Below are positions 13,772 through 26,000 of a DNA stretch of 64,000 nucleotides, piece by piece. The translations under genes were made by a program, and so were the position numbers. The DNA lies in NCBI GenBank assembly GCA_030248215.1, contig JASANG010002347.1:1-64000 (forward strand), read 5' to 3'. The stretch is from Enoplolaimus lenunculus (Eukaryota; Nematoda; Enoplea; Enoplida; Thoracostomopsidae). The notes under the pieces are model-generated. The model was not told the DNA's origin. It did no database searches and worked only from the letters and a program-made list of their open reading frames with translations. How positions within the stretch are numbered: position 1 is the stretch's first letter; each line of letters begins with the position of its first letter.

Positions 13772-13795
13772 CAAAAACTTGCTACTGCAACATGA
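13772..13795 (+). CDS. Possible alternative last exon of the Reeler gene
   Basis: A polypyrimidine acceptor ending in TTTTTACAG (to 13771) is followed in phase 0 by seven codons and TGA. It matches the phase of the strong donor GTACGT inside exon 12368-12844. If used, the Reeler protein ends in AKN-QKLATAT instead of reading on to 12844. The choice cannot be made from sequence alone. Confidence 0.35.
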   Translation, partial: QKLATAT

Positions 13796-13890
13796 ATCAT
13801 GCAACTTATCAGGAAACATATCCAAATTAAAGTTTGAACGCCCCACATACGTATTTGGGCAGCGGGCCAGCTGTTGTAATGAATGTTTCA

Positions 13891-13900
13891 TATATAAATA
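13891..13900 (+). promoter_or_regulatory. Candidate TATA box of the EGF/ShKT gene
   Basis: TATATAAATA lies about 110 bases before the ATG at 14001. No good trans-splice or cis-splice acceptor is seen between it and the ATG, so the 14001 exon can be a true first exon with a 5' leader of about 75 bases. The region is AT-rich, so the match could be chance. Confidence 0.35.
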
Positions 13901-14000
13901 AGAGACAGCATATATATGCAAATCAGTACAAATTTAAATATATCAAATGTAATTTAAAATATTTATCGTTCTACTGTTCTTCAACCCGTGCTGTCGTACA

Positions 14001-17000
14001 ATGAGTGACTTGTGGCAAATTGGCTTTCAATTTCTAATAATCATTCTACTTTCAATTAGTACCCAACCTCCAAACTTTACTTGTCAAGGTATTTCCGTGC
14101 GGGGGCTATGGTCGAACAAAAAAGTTGTACCCCCACTTTCGGCCGAGACCCCTGGCCAAGAAGTTTCCGACTCAGTTGCCAAAGTTCTAGCTCGCCATCG
14201 CATATCCGGGTCTAACGCGGCGTCTCTTTCATTTCCGGCAAACTATTTTCCTGCGGTTGCTGTGAACAATTTAAATGTATTCTCGTCAAGCAGGATCCGC
14301 CCGTCTAAATATCGCAATACCCGGTTACCTGTTGCTACGTTACGTCCCATCCGTAACCAATTTGAATCTGAATATCCTCAAGATAGCTCAACCCCGACTA
14401 GAAATGCTATGGGTACCAATGGTCTAGTGGAACGTCAGTTTAATGAATATAGGCAAAACATTGGCGTCCAAGAGTCACAACCTTTGGTAGAAACAACTTA
14501 TAAGCGGTTTGGATCGCGGGGGCCAAATCCAATCGCAACCGAACGGCACCGTATGCGAAATAGCATGCTATTTGCTCCAACGAACACTGCAAGCACTTCT
14601 GCAACTTTAGCAATTTCAATGAGAAAGCGTGCATCTATTGCAATTGCAGTTACAACAAGCGCACCTGTCAATATATGTACTGCAAGTAGTCGAAATGTAG
14701 CAACGCGTTTATTGCCCAGTCAGAGCTTCGAACGCCGATCTCCTCCAGAAGGCGCTCATACCGTCAATAATTGGGATCAAGGGGGCAGTAGCTTGGTATC
14801 CTCCCAAGAACGGTTCGAAACCCGGAAATCGTATCACGAGAGCGATGAAACCGATTACTTAGTTACTATCGCTTCAGACAGCTGGGAACGAGCCATCGTA
14901 CCTTCACCAGATACCAGTGTTGTGATACCAGATGTTTGGGATTATGGCCAAAATAGAGAAGACCTGCGAGAACCAAGAATTGGATCGATTTCGGCAACAA
15001 ATCTTCGGCGACAACCTGATAGTTTTGTAGCAAACCAAAGAAGACTCGAAACGATAGGTCAGAACAGCCAAAAAGGACAGATTCATCTAAATCTGAAACA
15101 AGCTGAAAAAAGTAGCGACGACGGCCTGCGAGAACCCAGGATTGGATCGATTTCGGCAACAAATCTTCGGCGACAACCTGATAATCAAAGAAGACTCGAA
15201 ACTGTAGTTCAAAGTACTCGAAAAGATAAACAAAGCGAATACCTTCCGCTAGAAACAAAACAAAGTTCGGACAGCGAAAATAAATCGGAGAAGAAAAAAT
15301 TTCGAACACAGGATAATTCACAAGGAAGTAGTGTTTCGCCACGACAACGACAACACGAACAATACCAACGACTAATAAAGCAACAGCAACAGCAACGTGA
15401 AATCTATCTGCAACAACGTAAACAAGGGTCTAGTTTTGGTTACAACTCAAACGCTGGCAACTTTCCAGATGAAATAGCCACAAATCAGAATGAAAACAAT
15501 TGGTCAAAGACAGAGAGTTTCAACCAATGGGGCTCATGGAACAATCCTGACGCAAATAAGCAAAGACAGCATTCGTACCGAGAATATGATGGTAGGCCTT
15601 ATGGAGGACCTATTATTGACCCTCAATCAAATCAAAGGAGAAACAACGGGCGAAATAGTTTCTACGGTGGACAAAACAACGACGATACAGAAGAGTTGAA
15701 TAGGGACTGGTTGCTGGTATCGGATTTGTCTCAGGCTAGTCAAAGCGACACGGATGTACGTAACCCGTTTTAGAGAGTAAATGGTATCCGTAGTTAGAGG
15801 ACGACCTGATGAGTGGGCCTGTCATTTCCCAGAAAAAAATTTGACCTTTTTAGAAAAGTTTTAGCCCCGCTTGTAAGGTTGTTATTTTAGACGCATTGCC
15901 CTCCTCGTTATATTGTTTTGGCCCCTCCTAGCCGGTTGAGCTGGCAACTAGCTTGAAAGAGCTGGCCTACGCTTTGGCGTGATACTCCACGTGTTTTTGC
16001 TGATATGAGCATCGCATTCGCTACACCAAGAGCTAGTGAAATTGTTCACGGCCAAATCGACGAAAAAATTCAAGGGGGTTCACTGATTGTGATTCATGAA
16101 ACAATCGAATTTTTTTTTGAAAATTCGAATTTGAATATGGAATACTTAGGAGAAGTCATGAAAAGCTCAAATATGCAAAAAATTTCAAACCATGGCCATT
16201 TTTGAGCCAACGACGACTGCAGGCGGAGTAACGGAAAAAAATCCCAGTTTCGTTCAAACGCACAATATACAACAGACTTTAAAACATACGTAAAGATTGT
16301 AGGGAATTCGGCCACAAAAACTAACTGAATTGCGAAACCGTACCCTCGTTCTCTCGGTCATTTTGAAAGAAATGTTGATCAAAAACGCAACGCGCGCTGT
16401 AGAAAGTAATATACCCTTGTATATATTCGTCCTTTGGATATGCGTTTGATTTCAAAGTAATGTGTTCGTTTCAGAATCCGGATGAACTCTACGCCAAAAC
16501 TCAACACCAATTTAGCGAACGCTTGCTCGATCGTGAATCTATCGTTGAATCTCGGCCAACTTTGCGTCAGAGAAATCTTGCTCATAGCCAACAACCACCC
16601 GGTATCGTCCGGCAATCTCAATCTGCTCCAGGATTCAATTCCCCCGGACACGAGGTCAAACCGGTAGTTTCATCGACTTCACCGTCATTGAGTAAAGCTG
16701 AACTCAACAAGTTATGGAAAGAATACCAGCCTGTTGTACGGCACGAACACAACCATCCACGAATTTGGCCTCCGCCAGGGTCACAGCTCTATTTACGAAT
16801 ACCTCCGTTTCCGTTTATTCATTTGGTTCCGGTCGAAGATGCATCGTTGTTGCCGGATACAGCTGATTCACGTCCCGATTATGGTGAGTGGTGAGTTTTC
16901 TTAATGTTACACAAAAATTTTATGATTCCGTTTGCACCTGGGACACGATTAATGAGCAAGATGATTGTTTTTAAGCGTTAAGTGTATATTAAGAATGCCG

Positions 17001-20000
17001 TAGGTAAAGCAGTTTAGTAAAAATGTCGCTAAATCTATATAATTAAAGCTAGAACGCCCCAAATACAGTATTTTGGGCACTGTTCTAGCCAGGCCCGTAG
17101 CCAGCTTACCATGCTAGGGTTGGCTAAAAAAAATTTTAGGAGGAGCATTCAAGAGTTTTTAGTGACTGCAAGTAATGTTGAAAATTTTCTATGGGGGAAC
17201 AAAATTTGTTCCAGGGCGGGGGGCGGAGCCCCCCTGGCCCCTTCCCCCTTGGCTACGGGCCCGGTTCCAGCAGATTTCACATACATGTTCAAATATACGC
17301 AGTCCTTATAGTTTTAAATAGAAGACTGTGTAAATATTGTACAATGTATAGTAAGAAGATTTTTAGTTGGGTTGTGATATTTTTGCCAGAAACATGTTAG
17401 CTTTGGATGCAAATATTGCAAACAAATTTAAAGTTAACTGGTTAATATTAAAACAAACTTGAGCGTTAAGTAACCAAAGATACTTCTTGTGTGCCGTTAT
17501 AAAATAAAAAATCGCTTGCGTAGGCTTAGGTTTGGGCTCAAGCATAATGGAAAAATAGTCAGCTCTCACCCGAGAGACTGGGGATCGAATCTTACCTTGA
17601 AATTACAACTCATATAAAATTGAAAATATTCTTGTGAGAAATGGTAAATGGAAAACTGCTCATCTCCCACCCGAGAGACTGGCGATTGAATCTGACCTTG
17701 AAATTACATCTCATAAGAAATTAACAATATTCATGTGAGAAAGGGTTGATGGAAAAATTCTCAGTTGCCACCCGAGAGACTGGGAATCGAACCTTACCTT
17801 GAAGTTACATCTCATATAAAATTGAAAATATTCTTGTGAGAAATGGTAAATGGAAAACTGCTCATCTCCCACCCGAGAGACTGGCGATTGAATCTGACCT
17901 TGAAATTACATCTCATAAGAAATTAACAATATTCATGTGAGAAAGGGTTGATGGAAAAATTCTCAGTTGCCACCCGAGAGACTGGGAATCGAACCTTACC
18001 TTGAAGTTACATCTCATATAAAATTGAAAATATTCTTGTGAGAAATGGTAAATGGAAAACTGCTCATCTCCCACCCGAGAGACTGGCGATTGAATCTGAC
18101 CTTGAAATTACATCTCATAAGAAATTAACAATATTCATGTGAGAAAGGGTTGATGGAAAAATTCTCTGCTGCCACCCGAGAGACTGGGGATCAAATCTTA
18201 CCTTGAAATTACATTTCATATGAAATTGAAAATATTCAAGTGAGAAAGGGTTACAAATCCCCTTTCAGCGAGCGACTCACATTGCGAAAAATGTAAAATG
18301 GTCAGCTAGAAGCTTTAAATTGTTTTTTTTTGTTATTTTATTTGTGTTGATTTGGTATTTTAATCTCAATTTAAATATATGATATTTAAAACAGGTGAAA
18401 ATCCGTGCAGTCCAAATCCATGTAAAAACGGTGGCACGTGTGAAACAGATTCGAATGGCGGTGGGTATATATGCAATTGTCAAGCGCGGTGGACTGGAGA
18501 TACGTGTGAAGGTAAAACGCTTCTATCGAAATACTGCATATCAGGTATTAGGATTCAAATAGGAAACTAAAAATACCAAAAAGTCCCCGCTTTATTTCAA
18601 GCGGCGTCCGTAGAAAATTATATCTGGGGCGACATCGAATAACTGTGGGGTCCCCTACACTTGCAATTCAAGGTTGTTTACTTTTAGACCGAGTCTATTT
18701 GGGGAGCACCAGCCAAATTTGAGTGGGGGTGGGGCTCAGCCCCCCACCAGGGATGGGCGGTAGCGGATAAAATTCGGTCAATTTTTAACCGTTACCGAAA
18801 ATAATGATAACATTTTTTAACAAAAGTTTTGAATATTTTTATCTACGCTGAATTGCCGTTTCATACAATTCAACTAATAAATCGCTGCCAAGTTTTATTT
18901 TTGTACTATATTTTTCACTTGGCTACTGTCCCCGTATACTCTGAACAAGCTCGGGACAAATTCCACTGCCTCAAAACAAGTCAGTACTATCCCGTATTCA
19001 AAGCTATAGTGTTGTTTTTGATCCCGAGCAAACCGAATAGACTGGAAAATATTTTAACACGGCGTAGACGTTATAAATGCGGATGACCCATAATTTTTTA
19101 CACGATGCCTTAAATGTTTTAAATTCAAAAATGCAACTGTTTGTGGCGCAAGTACTTCCGGGCCGAAGCTGTGATCTAATGAAAATTTTTGTGATTGCTT
19201 ATCGCTCTTTCACCTCTTTGGTCTCGGTTTGCGAATCACCGAGGCTGAAAAAAGCGAGACCGAGACTGAGACCGCCCATCCCTTCCCCTCACTGCCTCCC
19301 GCGGGCACGCCCTTGTTTTTTTACCACCACTCCGCACAGTTCTGGTTCAGAATAAGCGTTTTTATTTCCAACTGCGTTTAGGTTTTACTTTACCAAAGGT
19401 TGCAATCTCGGCGTTACTCTGTGAAGTACGGTTAAGGGTGGCTCTAGTTATTTGGCAACGTCCAGCGCCATCCGTCGCCGTAGGTAACCGTGCTGTATCG
19501 AGCGTGAATTACTCACATAGGATACCGTATGCTGACGGACGGTAACGGACGACGCCGGACGACCTCGGACGACGCCACACGACGGTAAAGCACGGATTCT
19601 AACGATTGTGAAGTTTTAATTGATGTCAAGTGTGAACCTTCCAATGACCATTTTAGTGACCAGGCAGTAGGTTTCGTGGACGCAGGTTTTTATGCACATG
19701 AGTGGTGTCTGATAGCAAATATTCACAATTGGGTCGAGTTTGCTCGACGTCAAAATGTTGTAGTAAAAGGTAGAACACCTTCCATCACAGAACCTAAACT
19801 TGTAATATAAGCTTGAAATTAGATCTCAGTTGAAATTGTAAATTGAAACAAAACTAGCTTGATTAAGTTGATTTCAGTTCAGAATTTTAAGCAAGATTCA
19901 CGTTCGCAAGATTCAGGTTTAGTGTCAAAGAAATAGAAATAGCACACTATCAGGTTAAACTTGGCAATGCTGTTTCTGAATAATACTACGTACTGGTTAG

Positions 20001-23000
20001 GATTAAAAATGATTTTCTTGAAAATCTTAACGAATTAATTTTTAGTTTCAATCTATTTTCCGGTAGTAGTTTAATTTTTCCCATATAAAGTTTCTGCCAT
20101 ATAACGAATCTAAACCTAAGATAGGCATATTCCTAAGCCTAAGTCTAAGCTTAAGCGTAAGAATGAGCATATTCCTAAGCCTAAGTCTAAGATTAAGTCA
20201 AGCAAAAAATGAGTCTAAAGCTTAGTCTTTTCTAGTCCCACAGAAAATGTTCCGCCCATGATCTTTAAATGGGTTGAATACTGCAACTTGAGCTTAAACC
20301 TAAAGTTGAGCATTATCCCAAGCATGTGATAATGTAACATAAACACTGTGGACGTGGGAGGAACTTTCATTTTCCATTAAACTAAACACTTATGTGGGGC
20401 CACCATTAAAATTTTGCCTCTCCAACAGAAAAATTTCAAAAATTTTAATAAAATCACGATAAAAATAATTTTGCATGCGCGGGGCATGCGAAGTAAACAA
20501 ATTTCCATTTTTCCATACCGTAACCTGTCAACAAAATCATTAAGCGTTTCACTCATAGAAGTATACTATGAGCAACTATAAATACAATAATGTACGAGCA
20601 ATACACACACTGTGAGCAGTGTTTAACGTTTATAACATATATGCGCAGAGCAAAATCTCCACAAGACGTGAGAACGCTACGGGCTCGAGTGTCAAGCTCC
20701 TATAGCTCAGTGATCATCGTAAACACCTTCCAGTCGTAAGGCTGGCGATTGAACCTTAAGTTGCAATTTCATCTCATATGAAATTGAAAATATTCATGTG
20801 AGAAAGGGTTAATGAAAAAATTCTTACTTAGTATATGTAAAGTGGTTTTTGGTATTAATATTTTAAAATCCTCAAATTGTTACAGATTACGATTACTGTT
20901 CGAGTGATCCGTGCGCGTCTACTGGTGTCTGCAAATTGAATGAACGTCTCGGTTATGAATGTGTTTGTGATCCGGGTTGGAGTGGACTCAAATGCAATCG
21001 TAAGTTTGACCCATGTTACTTTTAGGGCCGTCCCTACATCTGGTGGGCCTGTAAAAGCGTAGGTTTATATTCTAGACTATCTTTTTTGCTTATGCTAGGA
21101 ATAGGCGTAGGCTTAGGCTTATGAATACGCTTAGTGTACTGTTACGGTACTAAAAGTAACATTGACCGTAAGTTTCTTACAACTCTGCTCTTAGCCTTTA
21201 GGTTAAGGCTTAGGCTTAATCATATGCTTAGACTTAGGCAAAAACGCGTAATGGACTTATGTTTTGGCATAGCTAAAAGCCTAGTCCTAAACCTAAGCAT
21301 AAATGTGAGTGAATAGTGTACAACAGCTGAAACCAATGGCCTGTGACTGGCGCCATATCCAGTCTAAATTATGCATCATCCACTTTATCTTGCAAAGTCC
21401 GGACACAAGGATATGGTCAAAGGGATAGAACCCCTTCCGAAATTTCAGGAAAGACAAGAAAAACAGCTGTTGTATCATTGTTTCAAATAATTCTTGTGGA
21501 TTGTAACGGTTGTAACATTTCCATTCACCCGAAATTATGCCGTCTCAAACTGAAATCCTGCTCTCTAAAAGCTTAAACTTAAATTATAGCTTAACTAAAC
21601 TTGTACTGCCAGATTAGCTTATCAAGCTTATTTGAGCGTTTACAGACAGGCTTCGACCGTGCCCCTGACCTTATGTGTTTTTCGTATTAGAAGAATAGAC
21701 TTAGAATTATATTACGTTTTAGTTGTTTGTCCGGAACATGTATGCAAAAACGGTGGGACATGCATTGCGGATGTAAACGGGGAAAACAAATGTACCTGCC
21801 CTCCTGGTTGGACTGGACATGACTGTGATACAGGTATTTGACAAACGCACATTGTAGACAGTAATTCAATTCACTTGTATTTAGAGTTAGAATGCTTGCA
21901 GTTTATTCTTACGCTCAGGCTTAAGCTTACACTTGGGAAAATATTAAACTGTGATGCGGGAGTACTTCTGCCTTTTATCAAATTTAACACTAGTGGGGGT
22001 GGAAGTGGAAGTAAACATGTACCCTGAAGGATGAGTACCTGAATAAGGGGGGGCTATGTTTATTTTGCTTCCTTTATTAGTATGTCCGTTATATTTTCTG
22101 GATTTATTAAAGTTAATGCGTGTTGTCAGTTTATGTCGGAACCGGGACTTCAGATCTTTTAACTAAGCAGCAGGAAAAGCGGACCTCCATAATGGGATCG
22201 AACTCTCAACCTACGGATCTTTAAGCGAACACTCTACCACTGCGCCACGTAGCCCATCTGTGATACGTGTCGACCATATTCTGCCGGCTAGCATACATAC
22301 AGTGCACTGTACTATATTGCATGTGCCCATAACGGACAATCATCTCTCACATGCTTACACGGGTGCACTGAGCGTCTGTTATATATTTGAGCAGTCTAGG
22401 GTATTCTTTTGTTTGACTTATCTCTTTTATGGACTGTAATTTGAACTTATAAACTCTATCCATGAAACAAAATCTTATTGGGGTACAGACTCCTATTTAC
22501 TGGGACTCAAAATGGGAATTCCCATCTTTTTACCTCTAGTTTTTCGGCTCACTTCAGTATATCCAAATTCAAATGCCGGCCCGTAGCTAAGGTGGTGGCG
22601 AGGGGGGCTTAGCCACCCTGGAAACGTTTTGGCCCCCTAGAAGATTTTCAAACTTGCTTGTAAGTCATTGAAAAACTTTTGAATGCTCCTAGCTCCTGAA
22701 AACATTTTGGCCCCCCTAGCAAGGCGAGCTGGCTACGGGCCTGTTCCAATGGTAGTGGAATTATACCCTGGAGGCTGACAAATGCCATCTATGGTTAAGG
22801 CTTTTGCTGCAAATATGTTTGCAGTTAAGCTTTTGAGTGACGGAAAGCTATAAATATGTCGTTGGTCAGGTAAAATCCCTGAACAATACGGGTACGCTAT
22901 ATAGCATTTTGTCCTAAGTAAGATTACGCGCGGATCCTTTTTCCGCATGACTGCAATAGGGTTAGCTTAAGCATTAGACAATTTTTTCCTATGCCTTAGT

Positions 23001-26000
23001 CTAAGGTATAGGCTTATCCTTACGCTTAGGCTTAAGCTTAGGCTTTGGAACATGCTGCTGAGGCGAATTTGACTCAGTTTGTGTAGTCACGTAGGGCCTA
23101 TTTCGGAGAGAGTCAATTTGACTCACCGTTTTTGCAGCGTAAAATATCGCACTCAGTGATTTCATAGTTAAAATTTTGATGCGTTTTATTTTATCTTTAG
23201 GCTTAGGCTTTAGGCTTATAGAAATATGCTTATACAACTGTTACGGCCTTGTTCTATACATTGGCCGCCATTTTTAAGGTAGAACCGATCGTATAAAATT
23301 CTAAAGAAAAAAATTTCGAGTGAACAAGGTTAAAGTAAGCTTACTTGCTATTTGAGCAGGGTTACTGTATTTTTCACTGACTTCTTTTTCGTTTCAGAAA
23401 TCAATGAATGCTTAAGCCAACCGTGCAAACACGATTCAAGTTGCATTGATCAGTTCAATAGTTTTCGATGCGTTTGTTCGAAAGGATACACTGGACAGCT
23501 GTGTGAAAGTGCGTTTAAGGGTGTCGCTATACTTTTCGTGCGACGCTTTCCGCCGCCGCCTGTCAACGTTCATCACCATATCTCTCTAAAAGCTTAAACT
23601 AACTTGATTTAAGTTTAAGCTAATCCACCAGTATTAAACTAACTTTCAAGATTAACTAAACTAACTGATAGGTTTACGCTTAAATTCATTTAAAATGTTA
23701 CTTATTTTCAGTTTAAGCTAAACTTAATGAACTCTTGTGCTGCACTTGTTACTTAATCTAAAAATAAGTTTACTTAATCTCGTGTTAAACTTAAAAACAC
23801 GATAGTTTAAGTAAAACTTAATATTCTAGTTTAGTTAGTCCGTGCAGCCATTTTAGTTTTACTTAAACTGATATTCAAGTTTAGTTAAGCTATAATTTAA
23901 GCTTAAGTTTTTAGAGAGTACTACTCTGTATAGGCTTAAGAATGTGGCTTAGACTACAGTTGCGCTCCTAAATCTGACCTACGCAAGTTTGTTTCAGGAC
24001 CGTGCGTTGATATTTATCATACGTGCGTTGCACAATGGGAAGACGAAGAGAGATGTGACTTGATGCGACCGCTGACTGATTTTTTTGACACTAATTGTCC
24101 AGTGACTTGTGGAAAATGCGTTCAAACAAAACCATCTGAAGGTACGAAGATATTACATCTAAACGCTTAAACAAATATGATTTAAGCTTAAAGCAATCCA
24201 GCAGTATTAAGCTAACTTTCTAGATTAACTAAACTAATCGATAGGGTTATAAGGTTACGCTTAAACTCATATAATATCTTGTCTATTTTTAGTTAACGCT
24301 AAACTTAATGAATTCTTTGATACACATAATTTCTGGGCTGCATTTGTTACTAAATTCAAAAATAAGTTTAACTTTAACACGTGCTAAACTTAAAAATGTT
24401 AGTCTAAGTTAAACTTGCAGTTTGTCCGTCCAGCCATTTAAGTTTTACTTCTGAGACCTACATTTATGCTAGGATTCGAACTCCAGTGACTGGAGTGGGA
24501 GACGTATACCATCACCACTCAGCTATAGGAGCTTGACGTTCGAGCCCGAGGGGGCTGTCACGTCTTGTGGTAATTTAGTACAATGTATACGTGTTGCAAT
24601 TGTTAAACACGGTGCGATATATACTATTTAACATATATACACTGCGCAATGTGTGAAGGAGTTAATTATATATATATATATATCGAGAATCTATCGTTTC
24701 TGTTGTGTTTTATATATCTGCAAATCACTACAGCCTTTCAAAAACCAGTTTTCGTAATATTCTTCGCTTAATATAAGGGGCTCAGGCAGTTATTTAGCCT
24801 AGGGTCGGTGGAGCTTTAGTCCAGTAGCACATGTGTACCCAGTAGCACATGTGTACAACTACGTGTGCCTAGTTTTCATTATTTTTAGAGATTCCTACAT
24901 TGCTTCCTCCAATATTATCGCCTATCAAATGGTTGGTGGGTACATGGGAGTACAAGTCCGAGAAACCAGATCATTTTCCAATCGATTTCAAACAAGACGG
25001 TGGCTATCGTGAAACGCTCGCGTTTCTTATCACCAAAGTACCAATGTTCGGCACGCCAACTTTAAATTACTCGTAAGAAACCTGACTGACAGGGCCGTAA
25101 ACAGCCCAACATTTCGATGGCGAGACTGAAGGGGTTTCAACAGGGTCCATCCAGGATATGGCCTGTCAGCAGTGGTCAATTGCAAAATTTTGTATTAACG
25201 TTTAGTACTAGAATTGTGTTTGGCTTCTGGATAGCGAGTTTTTTTCACTATTATATATAGCGAACTTCCATATCGAAAATTTTCGAATCCGACTCTGAAT
25301 TCAACAAAATTGTCAGGGGATCCAAATGTTCAGTTCGCCGCGTGAAAGTTTAGCATAATTTAGGGAAGGCTTTAAAGGTTTCCGAGAGCTAACAGATGTT
25401 CCCTGGCGCAGAACCAATGTGACCCTTTTGGCTAGGAACCTGATTGATGTGTTTATTTGAAATAGCAGAGGTATTGTTACCACAGATGAAAGCATGTTAT
25501 TGAGCGAAGCGAAACTCCGAGCGAAGCTCGGAGTTTCGCGAAGCGTTTTATGTTTTGTGCTTGGGGGTCGAAAGGTGGATGTCCGTCCGTCCGTCTGTCC
25601 GTCTGTCCGTCTGTCCGTCTGTCCGTCTGTCCGTCCGAAAAGAATCTCAGGAACGGCTGAACCGATTTTGATAAACTTTTTTTTGTTTGAAAGCTAATTA
25701 TCCAGGGGTGTTAACCTCGCATTGGGGTTTTAAAAGTGTAAGCCGTTTATTAGCTACAGGCTAATTTGCATAATTAATTAAGCTTAAATTAGGACTTTCC
25801 ACAATATTTCACTAATTATTACAGTTAGAAGCAATCTAATTTTGGCATTAAAGGGTTTTTGGGTGCGCCGAATCTGCCTAGACTGTTTACAAATCACCAA
25901 AACGGATAATTGAGCAGTTAGCTAATAGCTAATTTGCATATTAGCACAGTTTATAAGCCTAATTACAATATGTCACTAATTATTAGGGATACCAGCAATC

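Noticed and set aside
14866-15342. 158-codon minus-strand frame
   Set aside because: It is antisense to the large first exon of the EGF/ShKT gene, whose plus frame has signal peptide and phase support.
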